64,000 nucleotides of DNA. Origin: Punica granatum. Its lineage: Eukaryota > Streptophyta > Magnoliopsida > Myrtales > Lythraceae. The stretch is from assembly GCF_007655135.1 (NCBI RefSeq), contig NW_022204106.1, positions 1-64,000 on the forward strand, in the 5' to 3' direction. A model generated the notes under the pieces. That model saw only the letters and a list, made by a program, of their open reading frames with translations. It was not told the DNA's origin and did no database searches. The translations under genes and the position numbers were made by a program. This document shows, piece by piece, positions 1 to 11,637 of the stretch (position 1 is its first letter; every line of letters begins with the position of its first letter).

Positions 1-1929
1 AAAAAAGGAGAGGAATTGAGTTTTTATGCAAAAGAAAGAGAGCTTAGGGTGCTTATAAGGGTAATAGACGATGATCTTGTTCTGTGTCAAGGAGGTGTAT
101 CTTTCTATTTCTGACCTTGACTCTACTTTGCCTAGTGTGTGATTTTCTCTCTTGCAGGAATTCGAAGATGTCTTTCCCGAAGAAATGCCGCAGGGACTAC
201 CACCAATAAGAGGGATTGAGCATCAGATTGATCTTATTCCAGGAGCTCCTATTCCAAACCGACCGGCCCTATCGAAGTAGTCCCGGAAGAGGCTAAAGAA
301 CTTCAGAGGCAAGTTGAGGAGCTATTGGCCAAGGACATGTTCGAGAAAGTATGAGCCCATGCGCTGTCTTGTTCTGCTCGTTCCAAAGAAAGACGGGGAC
401 TTGGAGAATGTGTGTCGATTGTAGAGCTGTGAACAGATCACGGTAAAATATCGATTGTAGAGCTGTGAACTCAATCCAACGTGAAAATAGGCATGAGGGG
501 TATTTATTTCGTGAAAATAGGCTATATATTCCAAAGAGTTCCATGCGTGAATTACTTGTTAGGGAGTCTCATGGGGAGGGTTGATGGGGCACTTTGGAGT
601 TGCTAAGACCTTGGACATTCTGAAGGAGCACTTCTTTTGGCCTCACATGAAAAGAGATGTCGAGAGAATTTTTCAGGTGCATCACATGTAAGAGGCTAAA
701 TCGAAAATTCATCCACATGGACTTTACATGCCATTACCTGTCCAAGTCACCCTTGGATTGATATCTCCATGGATTTTGTTTTGGGTCTACCTAGATCTAG
801 GAATGGTCGAGATTTTATCTTTGTGGTTGTTGACCGATTTTCAAAAATGGTACACTTTATCCCTTGTCATAAAACTGATGATGCTACTCATGCGGCAAAT
901 CTTTTCTTAGGGAAGTGGTGCGTTAACATGGAGTCCCTAAGACGATTGTGAGTGATAGGGATGCGAAATTTCTGAGTCATTTTTGGAGAGTTCTGTGCGC
1001 TAAGTTGGGAACAACTTTGTTGTTTTCTACTACCTGTCACCCACAAACAGATGGACAAACCGAGGTTGTCATCGAACCTTGGGCACTTTGTTGCGCGCTG
1101 TGACTGGAAAGAATTGAAAGCTTGGGAAGATTGCATTCCATTCGTTGAATTTGCATATAATAGGACTGTGCATTCTTCTACAAAGTTTTCACCATTTGAG
1201 GTTGTTTATGGTTTTAATCCACTAACTCCATTGGACTTGATTCCTTTACCTGTAATGAGCTTTCTAATCTTGATGGAAAGAAAAGGCAGAGTTGGTGAAG
1301 CAGATTCATGAAGAGGCACGGCAAAACATTTGAAGAAAGAACAAGCAGCAACCCGAGCCAACAAAGGAAGGAAGCGGGTCACTTTTCAACCTGGAGATTG
1401 GGTTGGAGAGATTTACGAGCCTGAGAATTCCAAGTTGAATCCACGCGGAGATGGACCATTTCAAGTTCTGGATAGATCAATGACATGCTTATAAGATTGA
1501 TCTTCCAGGTGAGTATCAAGTAAGTTCGACTTTTAATGTTTCTGATCTTTCTCCCTTTGACGCAGGTTCAGATTCGAGGACGAATCCTTTTGAAGAGAGG
1601 GGAATGATACGACTCGGGTCAAACCGACGAGCATAGGTCGGAAGGACTTCGTGATGAGGATCGTGGGCACGATGATGGGGCTGAGCACACGAGCTCGGAA
1701 GTGGGTTCGTGAAAGGGAGCTGATGCACAAGATCTCGGAGGCTTACATGTTTCGAGTGGACCAATCACACGAGCGAAGGCAGGACAGATCCAGCAAGCTG
1801 TGGAGAGCTCATTTGCGGGTTTCTTGGGCCAAGAGGAGACTAATTCGAATTGGTCTCTAAAGGGCCTTACCCAATTAACTTTGTCTTGAGATGGTCAATA
1901 GCCCATCTAAGATTAGAGTAGACGCATAA
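1..1929 (+). pseudogene. Unit 0: partial RT stub and integrase, heavily frameshifted
   Basis: This is the 3' part of a family-1 unit, entering the window in the lysine-rich protease-RT linker. It aligns over its whole length with the same part of the other units (for example 9656-11623). It holds the RT start region, the deletion scar with its 20-bp repeat (415-434 and 451-470) and the integrase core to a stop at 1927-1929. It differs from the other units by dozens of one-base indels, most of them changes in homopolymer length, plus a short loss near 1405-1420. No long frame survives. The indel density is far above that of later units and looks like uncorrected sequencing error at least as much as decay. 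Confidence 0.85.
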
Positions 1930-1943
1930 GGAAAGCCAAGAGA

Positions 1944-2386
1944 TGCTGAATAAGGAATAAAAAGACTGCCAAATATTCTAGGGGGCCTTTATTTAGTTTC
2001 CTCTATTAATTCCGGTTTTAGGAAACTAAAGATATTCCAGTTGCCAAGTTTATTAGTTTCCAGATTCTCCTAGGCTTATATAAGGAGGCTGAATAGCTGA
2101 TTAGAGGTACTTTCAGGCTACACTGGTGAGAATTTTCCTCTATGTTGTTCTTCGGCAACCTTCCGTGATTGCAAGCATGGATGCTTGTAATTCTCGGCTA
2201 TTTATAATATTGGTTCTTGGTTTTCTGTAACCATCGGGTCAATTTCCATTCCTTTATAATATTGGTTCTTGGTTTTCTATAACCATCCGGGTCAATATTC
2301 CATCCCTCTTAATCTCTAATGGCGATTGGGTTCGATTTCCAGTCTTTGTTGTCGGTCTTGCGGCAGGTCTCGTGGGGTTCGCATCA
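1944..2386 (+). repeat. Family-1 LTR A (shared by units 0 and 1)
   Basis: It begins TGCTGAATAAGG 14 bp after the integrase stop and ends GTTCGCATCA just before the primer site. Terminal pentamers TGCTG/CATCA are a near-perfect inverted repeat. Length is 443 bp against 446 bp in the other copies because of small deletions. It carries the TATA-like TATATAAG near 2078-2085 and two copies of a roughly 53-bp motif (around 2205-2310). Confidence 0.88.
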
Positions 2387-3002
2387 TTTTGTATCAGAGC
2401 CTAAGTTCCAAATCGAGGTTTCATCTATCCTTGTTCTTTTCTTTTTCTTCATTCTAGAATCTTTAGATATAGCTTTCATTTCTATACTTTCCATTAATCT
2501 TGTCTGATCTGATCTTAGCTGTCTAAATCGTCAAAAAAAAAGAAGAAAGAAAAGTGCAAAAAAAAAAGAAAAAAAAAGGAGTTATCATCGGGTGTTGTTC
2601 GCAGCACCATTTGTTGTCTTCGTGGGCGAAGAATTTATTGCACAATTTGTTGTCTTTGTGTTCTAATCGTCTTGGCGTTAAGTTGACCTGTCATAGTAGC
2701 TCTTCCGTACGCAGTGTCTTCTATCAATCCATAAACTACGTCGTTGGGTCAGATTGTGTCATATCATTTCTGTGGATCTAATATTATAAGTTGTTCGGGT
2801 TAACTCGTTTTCCGCCTTGCGATCGGATTGATTAGTTGCCCTAGACTTTGAAGAGGAGATAAAGAAGGAAAGGCAAGAGTGTGTGAGAACATCAGAGGAT
2901 AAAAGCCTATTTTGAGTGAAAACACGAGTGTTTTGAGTGGCATCTTGCTGAGTGTAAACACGTGAGGGAGCGCGTGAGGATCCTATAATTGCATATTTTA
3001 TC
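2387..3002 (+). other. Unit 1 primer binding site (mutated) and untranslated leader
   Basis: The site at 2389-2401 reads TTGTATCAGAGCC. The other units have TGGTATCAGAGCC, complementary to the 3' end of plant initiator tRNA-Met, so one base is changed here. The leader of about 600 nt contains an A-rich tract (about 2533-2580) and no credible ORF before the gag ATG at 3003. Confidence 0.82.
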
Positions 3003-4853
3003 ATGTCACACGAAAATAGTGGAGACGACAGAGGACCTGATTTGAACATGACGTTACGAGCCATGCAACAACAGTTTGAGCGCATGAACATGGTTTTCGG
3101 TGAATTCCGAGAAAGGTTGGATAGGCAAGACGAACGGTTGGAACGGCTTCGACCTGCGCCCGTGCCACGGATTAGGAGACCCCACCGACAACCATCCGTT
3201 GATACTCTTGATGAAGAAGCATATGATGAAGAAGAGGAAGTGGCCTCCGATGACACTTGGGGGAGAGGTAGAGGAAGAGGAGGCAGACCAAGGCATTTCG
3301 TTCGTAGGGAGCACCGGAGGAGAGACGCCGTGGACCATAACACAGGTTCGATTAAGCTGATCATACCTCCATTCCAAGGTAAAAACGACCCCGATGTTTA
3401 CATTGAATGGGAGAGGAAGGTTGAGCTTGTGTTTCATTGTCATAATTATTCAGAGGAAAAGAAAGTTAAATTGGCTGCAGTTGCTTTCACCGATTATGCC
3501 ATTGTTTGGTGGGACCAATTAACTGTGAGTAGACGCAGGAATCGTGAGCCTCGTATTGATACTTGGGAGGAAATGAAAGCAGTAATGAGAAGAAGGTTTG
3601 TTCCTTCCCATTATTATCGGGACTTGCACTTGAAGTTGCAAAGTCTGAAGCAAGGTTCCAAGTCGGTGGAGGATTATTACAAGGAGATGGAAATAGCCAT
3701 GATACGTGCTAATGTTGAGGAGGACCGAGAAGCAACCATGGCTCGATTCATCTGTGGCCATAATCGGGAGATTGCCAATGTAGTCGAGCTGCAACATTAC
3801 GTGGAGATTGACGACGTGGTACACATGGCCATGAAGGTTGAGAGGCAGCTCAAGAGAGGGGGTCGAACATCTTCAAAGGTAGAAGCTTCTGGTTCAGCGT
3901 CTTGGAGATCGAAGTGGGTTCTTCTACGAAACCGGACGAGAAGACTGATTATAAGCCAAAGGGAGACACCTACAAGACCCAAGCCAACAACAAGGATAAG
4001 GGTAAAACTTTTCTGAACCTCAAAGAAATCGTGATATCAAATGTTTTCGTTGTTTGGGCTCAGGTCACATTGCTTCCCAATGTCCAAACAAGCGGACCAT
4101 GATTATGATGGAGAGTGGGGATATCGAGACTGAAGAAGAAGAAGATAGTGATTCCATGCATCCACTCGAAGATGCTAGTGACGTCGAGCATGCGGTTGAA
4201 GGTCAAGCCTTAGTTATCATGCGAGCCCTACATGTTCAAGTTAGAGAGGATGGTGATGAGGTGCAAAGGGAGAATATCTTCTACACTCGTTGCCATGTGA
4301 AGGATCGTGTGTGTGGGTTGATTATTGACGGAGGAAGTTGCGTGAATGTGGCCAGCAAGTTGATGGTAGACGAGCTCGGTTTGCATACCCAAAAACATCA
4401 CAAGTACACAAGCCGTACAACTCCGGTGGCTGAATGAATGCGGTGAAGTGAAGGTAAATAAACAGGTTCTTGTGTCCTTCTGTATTGGAAAGTACCGGGA
4501 TGAGGTTCTTTGTGATGTTGTACCAATGAGTGCTAGCCATATGTTGCTCGGGAGACCATGGCAGTTCGACAGGAGAGTGATACATGATGGTATAGGAACC
4601 GATATTCATTTGTAAAGGACGGGAAGAAGTAACACTTGCACCCTTGACATCGACTCAAGTGTTTGAGGATCAGATTCGATTTAAAAGGTCTCTTAGTGAG
4701 AAGAGTGAAAAAGTGGCTGAAAACCAAAAAGAGAAAGAGAGTGATCTTGAGAGAAAAGAAAGTGGAGAGAATGTGAAAACAAGAGTGAAAAGATGGAGAG
4801 TTCAGAAAAAAGGAGAGGAAATTGAGTTTTTATGCAAAAGAAAGAGAGCTTAA
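3003..4853 (+). pseudogene. Unit 1 gag-protease, frameshifted
   Basis: Homologous to the intact 606-codon gag-protease frame of unit 2. The gag part is open from 3003. One G is missing from a G run near 3915, which shifts the frame and ends the ORF at 4016. A T is missing near 4013 and extra bases lie near 4404, so the zinc knuckle (CCHC, frame from 4054) and protease fall in different frames. The protease core (IIDGGS at about 4321-4338) is still recognisable. The defects are mainly homopolymer-length changes and may be sequence errors. Confidence 0.85.
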
Positions 4854-5268
4854 GGGTGCTTATAAGGGTAATAGACCGATGATCTTGTTCTTGTACAAGG
4901 AGGTGTATCTTTCTATTTCTGACCTTGACTCTACTTTGCCTAGTGTTGCTATTTCTCTCTTGCAGGAATTCGAAGATGTCTTTCCCGAAGAAATGCCGCA
5001 GGGACTACCACCAATAAGAGGGATTGAGCATCAGATTGATCTTATTCCAGGAGCTCCTATTCCAAACCGACCGGCCTATCGAAGTAGTCCGGAAGAGGCT
5101 AAAGAACTTCAGAGGCAAGTTGAGGAGCTATTGGCCAAGGGACATGTTCGAGAAAGTATGAGCCCATGCGCTGTCCTTGTTCTGCTCGTTCCAAAGAAAG
5201 ACGGGACTTGGAGAATGTGTGTCGATTGTAGAGCTGTGAACAAGATCACGGTAAAATATCGATTGTAG
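4822..5268 (+). pseudogene. Unit 1 RT stub ending at the shared deletion scar
   Basis: Encodes the protease-RT linker and the start of reverse transcriptase ([17 protein letters not shown]) and then stops. The 20-bp repeat at 5222-5241 and 5259-5278 brackets the deletion scar. Its second copy supplies the TAG stop. The RT palm with YxDD, the thumb and RNase H are absent. The stub would have no polymerase activity. Confidence 0.88.
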
Positions 5269-6772
5269 AGCTGTGAACTCAATCCAACGTGAAAATAGGC
5301 ATGAGGGGTATTTATTTCGTGAAAATAGGCTATGTATTCCAAAGAGTTCCATGCGTGAATTACTTGTTAGGGAGTCTCATGGGGGAGGGTTGATGGGGCA
5401 CTTTGGAGTTGCTAAGACCTTGGACATTCTGAAGGAGCACTTCTTTTGGCCTCACATGAAAAGAGATGTCGAGAGAATTTGTTCAGGTGCATCACATGTA
5501 AGAAGGCTAAATCGAAAATTCATCCACATGGACTTTACATGCCATTACCTGTTCCAAGTCACCCTTGGATTGATATCTCCATGGATTTGTTTTGGGTCTA
5601 CCTAGATCTAGGAATGGTCGAGATTCTATCTCTGTGGTTGTTGACCGATTTTCAAAAATGGTACACTTTATCCCTTGTCATAAAACTGATGATGCTACTC
5701 ATGCGGCAAATCTTTTCTTTAGGGAAGTGGTGCGTTTACATGGAGTCCGTAAGACGATTGTGAGTGATAGGGATGCGAAATTTCTGAGTCATTTTTGGAG
5801 AGTTCTGTGCGCTAAGTTGGGAACAACTTTGTTGTTTTCTACTACCTGTCACCCACAAACAGATGGACAAACCGAGGTTGTCAATCGAACCTTGGGCACT
5901 TTGATGCGCGCTGTGACTGGAAAGAATTTGAAAGCTTGGGAAGATTGCATTCCATTCGTTGAATTTGCATATAATAGGACTGTGCATTCTTCTACAAAGT
6001 TTTCACCATTTGAGGTTGTTTATGGTTTTAATCCACTAACTCCATTGGACTTGATTCCTTTACCTGTAAATGAGCTTTCTAATCTTGATGGAAAGAAAAA
6101 GGCAGAGTTGGTGAAGCAGATTCATGAAGAGGCACGGCAAAACATTTTGAAGAAGAATGAACAAGCAGCAACCCGAGCCAACAAAGGAAGGAAGCGGGTC
6201 ACTTTTCAACCTGGAGATTGGGTTTGGGTTCACTTAAGGAAGAGAGATTTCCGAGCCTGAGGAATTCCAAGTTGAATCCACGCGGAGATGGACCATTTCA
6301 AGTTCTGGATAAGATCAATGACAATGCTTATAAGATTGATCTTCCAGGTGAGTATCAAGTAAGTTCGACTTTTAATGTTTCTGATCTTTCTCCCTTTGAC
6401 GCAGGTTCAGATTCGAGGACGAATCCTTTTGAAGAGAGGGGGAATGATACGACTCGGGGTCAAACCGACGAGCATAGGTCGGAAGGACTTCGTGATGAGG
6501 ATCGTGGGCACGATGATGGGGCTGAAGCACACGAGCTCGGAAGTGGGATTCGTGAAGAGGGAGCTGATGCACAAGATCTCGGAGGCTTACATGTTTCGAG
6601 TGGACCAATCACACGAGCGAAGGCAAGACAGATCCAGCAAGCTGTGGAGAGCTCATTTGCGGGTTTCTTGGGCCAAGAGGAGACTAATTCGAATTGGTCT
6701 CTAAAGGGCCTTACCCAATTAACTTGTCTTGAGATGGTCAATAGCCCATCTAAGATTAGAGTAGACGCATAA
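5269..6772 (+). pseudogene. Unit 1 integrase remnant
   Basis: Contains the N-terminal zinc-binding region (from about 5290), the family-wide one-base frameshift at about 5479-5485, the DDE core (about 5570-5890) and the C-terminal GPF-type region. Extra local shifts occur near 5587 (one T lost) and near 6240 (bases lost), so the core is open only from about 5592 to 6260. The stop is 14 bp before LTR B. Confidence 0.85.
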
Positions 6773-6786
6773 GGAAAGCCAAGAGA

Positions 6787-7232
6787 TGCTGAATAAGGAA
6801 TAAAAAGACTGCCAAATATTCTAGGGGGCCTTTATTTAGTTTCCTCTATTAATTCCGGTTTTAGGAAACTAAAGATATTCCAGTTGCCAAGTTTATTAGT
6901 TTCCAGATTCTCCTAGGCTGATATAAAGGAGGCTGAATAGCTGATTAGAGGTACTTTCAGGCTACACTGGTGAGAATTTTCCTCTATGTTGTTCTTCGGC
7001 AACCTTCCGTGATTGCAAGCATGGATGCTTGTAATTCTCGGCTATTTATAATATTGGTTCTTGGTTTTCTGTAACCATCGGGTCAATATTCCATTCCTTT
7101 ATGATATTGGTTCTTGGTTTTCTGTAACCATCGGGTCAATATTCCATCCCTCATAATCTCTAATGGCGATTCGGGCTCGATTTCCAGTCTTTGTTGTCGG
7201 GTCTTGCGGCAGGTCTCGTGGGGTTCGCATCA
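6787..7232 (+). repeat. Family-1 LTR B (shared by units 1 and 2)
   Basis: 446 bp, TGCTG...CATCA ends, directly between the unit 1 integrase stop and the unit 2 primer site. The TATA-like element GATATAAA lies near 6920. An internal 53-bp tandem duplication begins at about 7051 and 7104. Confidence 0.92.
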
Positions 7233-7853
7233 TTTGGTATCAGAGCCTAAGTTACAAATCGAGGTTTCATCTATCCTTGTTCTTTTCTTTGTCTTCATTC
7301 TAGAATCTTTAGATATAGCTTTCATTTCTATCCTTTCCATTAATCTTGTCTGATCTGATTTTAGCTGTCTAAATCGTCAAAAAAAAAAGAAGAAAGAAAA
7401 AGTGCAAAAAAAAAGAAAAAAAAGGAGTTATCATTGGGTGTTGTTCGTAGCACCATTTGCTGTCTTCGTGGGCGAAGAATTTATTGCACAATTTGTTGTC
7501 TTTGTGTTCTAATCGTCTTGGCGTTAAGTTGACCTGTCATAGTAGCTCTTCCGTACGCAGTGTCTTCTATCAATCCATAAACTACGTCGTTGGGTCAGAT
7601 TCTGTCATATCATTTTCTGTGGATCTAATATTATAAGTTGTTCGGGTTGAACTCGTTTTCCGCCTTGCGATCGGATTGATTAGTTGCCCTAGAACTTTGA
7701 AGAGGAAATAAAGAGAGAAAAAGGCAAGAGTGTGTGAGAACATCAGAGGATAAAAGCCTATTTTGAGTGAAAACACGAGTGTTTTGAGTGGCATCTCGCT
7801 GAGTGTAAACATGTGAGGGAGCGCGTGAGGATCCTATAATTGCATATTTTATC
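7233..7853 (+). other. Unit 2 primer binding site and leader
   Basis: TGGTATCAGAGCC at 7235-7247, two bases after the LTR, matches the complement of the initiator tRNA-Met 3' end. The leader carries an A-rich tract near 7379-7425. The remaining roughly 550 bp up to the gag ATG shows no credible ORF. Confidence 0.88.
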
Positions 7854-9674
7854 ATGTCACACGAAAATAGTGGAGACGACAGAGGACCTGATTTGAACAT
7901 GACGTTACGAGCCATGCAACAACAGTTTGAGCGCATGAACATGGTTTTCGGTGAATTCCGAGAAAGGTTGGATAGGCAAGACGAACGGTTGGAACTGCTT
8001 CAACCTGCGCCCGTGCCACGGATTAGGAGACCCCACCGACAACCATCCGTTGATACTCTTGATGAAGAAGCATATGATGAAGAAGAGGAAGTGGCCTCCG
8101 ATGACACTTGGGGGAGAGGTAGAGGAAGAGGAGGCAGACCAAGGCATTTCGTTCGTAGGGAGCACCGGAGGAGAGACGCCGTGGACCATAACACAGGTTC
8201 GATTAAGCTGATCATACCTCCATTCCAAGGTAAAAACGACCCCGATGTTTACATTGAATGGGAGAGGAAGGTTGAGCTTGTGTTTCATTGTCATAATTAT
8301 TCAGAGGAAAAGAAAGTTAAATTGGCTGCAGTTGCTTTCACCGATTATGCCATTGTTTGGTGGGACCAATTAACTGTGAGTAGACGCAGGAATCGTGAGC
8401 CTCGTATTGATACTTGGGAGGAAATGAAAGCAGTAATGAGAAGAAGGTTTGTTCCTTCCCATTATTATCGGGACTTGCACTTGAAGTTGCAAAGTCTGAA
8501 GCAAGGTTCCAAGTCGGTGGAGGATTATTACAAGGAGATGGAAATAGCCATGATACGTGCTAATGTTGAGGAGGACCGAGAAGCAACCATGGCTCGATTC
8601 ATTTGTGGCCATAATCGGGAGATTGCCAATGTAGTTGAGCTGCAACATTACGTGGAGATTGACGACGTGGTACACATGGCCATGAAGGTTGAGAGGCAGC
8701 TCAAGAGAGGGGGTCGAACATCTTCAAAGGTAGAAGCTTCTGTTTCAGCGTCTTGGAGATCGAAGTGGGGTTCTTCTACGAAACCGGACGAGAAGACTGA
8801 TTATAAGCCAAAGGGAGACACCTACAAGACCCAAGCCAACAACAAGGATAAGGGTAAAACTTTTTCTGAACCTCAAAGAAATCGTGATATCAAATGTTTT
8901 CGTTGTTTGGGCTCAGGTCACATTGCTTCCCAATGTCCAAACGAGCGGACCATGATTATGATGGAGAGTGGGGATATCGAGACTGAAGAAGAAGAAGATA
9001 GTGATTCCATGCATCCACTCGAAGATGCTAGTGACGTCGAGCATGCGGTTGAAGGTCAAGGCTTAGTTATCATGCGAGCCCTACATGTTCAAGTTAGAGA
9101 GGATGGTGATGAGGTGCAAAGGGAGAATATCTTCTACACTCGTTGCCATGTGAAGGATCGTGTGTGTGGGTTGATTATTGACGGAGGAAGTTGCGTGAAT
9201 GTGGCCAGCAAGTTGATGGTAGACGAGCTCGGTTTGCATACCCAAAAACATCACAAGCCGTACAAACTCCGGTGGCTGAATGAATGCGGTGAAGTGAAGG
9301 TAAATAAACAGGTTCTTGTGTCCTTCTGTATTGGAAAGTACCGGGATGAGGTTCTTTGTGATGTTGTACCAATGAGTGCTAGCCATATGCTGCTCGGGAG
9401 ACCATGGCAGTTCGACAGGAGAGTGATACATGATGGGTATAGGAACCGATATTCATTTGTAAAGGACGGGAAGAAAGTAACACTTGCACCCTTGACATCG
9501 ACTCAAGTGTTTGAGGATCAGATTCGATTTAAAAGGTCTCTTAGTGAGAAGAGTGAAAAAGTGGCTGAAAAACAAAAAGAGAAAGAGAGTGATCTTGAGA
9601 GAAAAGAAAGAGGAGAGAATGTGAAAAACAAGAGTGAAAAGATGGAGAGTTCAGAAAAAAAGAGAGGAAATTGA
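7854..9674 (+). CDS. Unit 2 gag-protease polyprotein (open, 606 codons)
   Basis: Would encode the capsid/nucleocapsid precursor and its aspartic protease. Residues 1-60 are charged and probably helical. Residues 70-110 hold an acidic stretch followed by an RG-rich basic stretch. The retrotransposon Gag domain spans about 125-290. The CCHC zinc knuckle is C348-C351-H356-C361. An acidic linker (EEEED) follows, then the protease with IIDGGS (D443) and LLGRPW near residue 520. The C-terminus is lysine- and glutamate-rich. The ATG at 7854 is the first in frame and is conserved in all units. The frame stops at 9672-9674 because one G is missing in the A7GG-type run, where unit 5 reads through into RT. 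Whether it is expressed is unknown. Confidence 0.88.
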   Translation: MSHENSGDDRGPDLNMTLRAMQQQFERMNMVFGEFRERLDRQDERLELLQPAPVPRIRRPHRQPSVDTLDEEAYDEEEEVASDDTWGRGRGRGGRPRHFVRREHRRRDAVDHNTGSIKLIIPPFQGKNDPDVYIEWERKVELVFHCHNYSEEKKVKLAAVAFTDYAIVWWDQLTVSRRRNREPRIDTWEEMKAVMRRRFVPSHYYRDLHLKLQSLKQGSKSVEDYYKEMEIAMIRANVEEDREATMARFICGHNREIANVVELQHYVEIDDVVHMAMKVERQLKRGGRTSSKVEASVSASWRSKWGSSTKPDEKTDYKPKGDTYKTQANNKDKGKTFSEPQRNRDIKCFRCLGSGHIASQCPNERTMIMMESGDIETEEEEDSDSMHPLEDASDVEHAVEGQGLVIMRALHVQVREDGDEVQRENIFYTRCHVKDRVCGLIIDGGSCVNVASKLMVDELGLHTQKHHKPYKLRWLNECGEVKVNKQVLVSFCIGKYRDEVLCDVVPMSASHMLLGRPWQFDRRVIHDGYRNRYSFVKDGKKVTLAPLTSTQVFEDQIRFKRSLSEKSEKVAEKQKEKESDLERKERGENVKNKSEKMESSEKKRGN

Positions 9675-10117
9675 GTTTTTATGCAAAAGAAAGAGAGCTT
9701 AAGGGTGCTTGTAAGGGTAATAGACCGATGATCTTGTTCTTGTACAAGGAGGTGTATCTTTCTATTTCTGACCTTGACTCTACTTTGCCTAGTGTTGCTA
9801 TTTCTCTCTTGCAGGAATTCGAAGATGTCTTTCCCGAAGAAATGCCGCAGGGACTACCACCAATAAGAGGGATTGAGCATCAGATTGATCTTATTCCAGG
9901 AGCTCCTATTCCAAACCGACCGGCCTATCGAAGTAGTCCGGAAGAGGCTAAAGAACTTCAGAGGCAAGTTGAGGAGCTATTGGCCAAGGGACATGTTCGA
10001 GAAAGTATGAGCCCATGCGCTGTCCTTGTTCTGCTCGTTCCAAAGAAAGACGGGACTTGGAGAATGTGTGTCGATTGTAGAGCTGTGAACAAGATCACGG
10101 TAAAATATCGATTGTAG
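9671..10117 (+). pseudogene. Unit 2 RT stub
   Basis: A 148-codon open stretch without an ATG start that continues the polyprotein after the frame break. It contains the linker (FPEEMPQGLPPI) and the first RT motif, then ends at a TAG inside the second copy of the 20-bp repeat (10071-10090 and 10108-10127, period 37). Compared with the family-2 pol (51831-52978), about 1.15 kb covering the RT palm, YxDD and RNase H is missing. Confidence 0.9.
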
Positions 10118-11623
10118 AGCTGTGAACTCAATCCAACGTGAAAATAGGCATGAGGGGTATTTATTTCGTGAAAATAGGCTATGTATTCCAAAGAGTTCAA
10201 TGCGTGAATTACTTGTTAGGGAGTCTCCTGGGGGAAGGTTGATGGGGCACTTTGGAGTTGCTAAGACCTTGGACATTCTGAAGGAGCACTTCTTTTGGCC
10301 TCACATGAAAAGAGATGTCGAGAGAATTTGTTCAGGTGCATCACATGTAAGAAGGCTAAATCGAAAATTCATCCACATGGACTTTACATGCCATTACCTG
10401 TTCCAAGTCACCCTTGGATTGATATCTCCATGGATTTTGTTTTGGGTCTACCTAGATCTAGGAATGGTCGAGATTCTATCTCTGTGGTTGTTGACCGATT
10501 TTCAAAAATGGTACACTTTATCCCTTGTCATAAAACTGATGATGCTACTCATGCGGCAAATCTTTTCTTTAGGGAAGTGGTGCGTTTACATGGAGTCCCT
10601 AAGACGATTGTGAGTGATAGGGATGCGAAATTTCTGAGTCATTTTTGGAGAGTTCTGTGCGCTAAGTTGGGAACAACTTTGTTGTTTTCTACTACCTGTC
10701 ACCCACAAACAGATGGACAAACCGAGGTTGTCAATCGAACCTTGGGCACTTTGTTGCGCGCTGTGACTGGAAAGAATTTGAAAGCTTGGGAAGATTGCAT
10801 TTCATTCGTTGAATTTGCATATAATAGGACTGTGCATTCTTCTACAAAGTTTTCACCATTTGAGGTTGTTTATGGTTTTAATCCACTAACTCCATTGGAC
10901 TTGATTCCTTTACCTGTAAATGAGCTTTCTAATCTTGATGGAAAGAAAAAGGCAGGGTTGGTGAAGCAGATTCATGAAGAGGCACGGCAAAACATTTTGA
11001 AGAAGAATGAACAAGCAGCAACCCGAGCCAACAAAGGAAGGAAGCGGGTCACTTTTCAACCTGGAGATTGGGTTTGGGTTCACTTAAGGAAGGAGAGATT
11101 TCCGAGCCTGAGGAATTCCAAGTTGAATCCACGCGGAGATGGACCATTTCAAGTTCTGGATAAGATCAATGACAATGCTTAAAAGATTGATCTTCCAGGT
11201 GAGTATCAAGTAAGTTCGACTTTTAATGTTTCTGATCTTTTTCCCTTTGACGCAGGTTCAGATTCGAGGACGAATCCTTTTGAAGAGAGGGGGAATGATA
11301 CGACTCGGGGTCAAACCGACGAGCATAGGTCGGAAGGACTTCGTGATGAGGATCGTGGGCACGATGATGGGGCTGAAGCACACGAGCTCGGAAGTGGGAT
11401 TCGTGAAGAGGGAGCTGATGCACAAGATCTCGGAGGCTTACATGTTTCGAGTGGACCAATCACACGAGCGAAGGCAAGACAGATCCAGCAAGCTGTGGAG
11501 AGCTCATTTGCGGGTTTCTTGGGCCAAGAGGAGACTAATTCAAATTGGTCTCTAAAGGGCCTTACCCAATTAACTTGACGTGAGATGGTCAATAGCCCAT
11601 CTAAGATTAGAGTAGACGCATAA
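10118..11623 (+). pseudogene. Unit 2 integrase, double lesion
   Basis: The zinc-binding region (10122 on) and the catalytic core lie in different frames because of the family-wide one-base loss in the HHCC finger near 10330. The core keeps the DDE triad ([22 protein letters not shown]) and is open to 11182. There TAT has become TAA, removing the last roughly 145 codons. The remainder to 11623 aligns with the intact copies in units 3 and 4. Confidence 0.88.
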
Positions 11624-11637
11624 GGAAAGCCAAGAGA

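Noticed and set aside
7235..7247. tRNA-like match near the LTR
   Set aside because: It is the 13-base primer site, not a tRNA gene; no cloverleaf follows.
9081..9431. Recurrent 116-codon - strand ORF opposite family-1 protease
   Set aside because: Antisense shadow that recurs only because the unit recurs.
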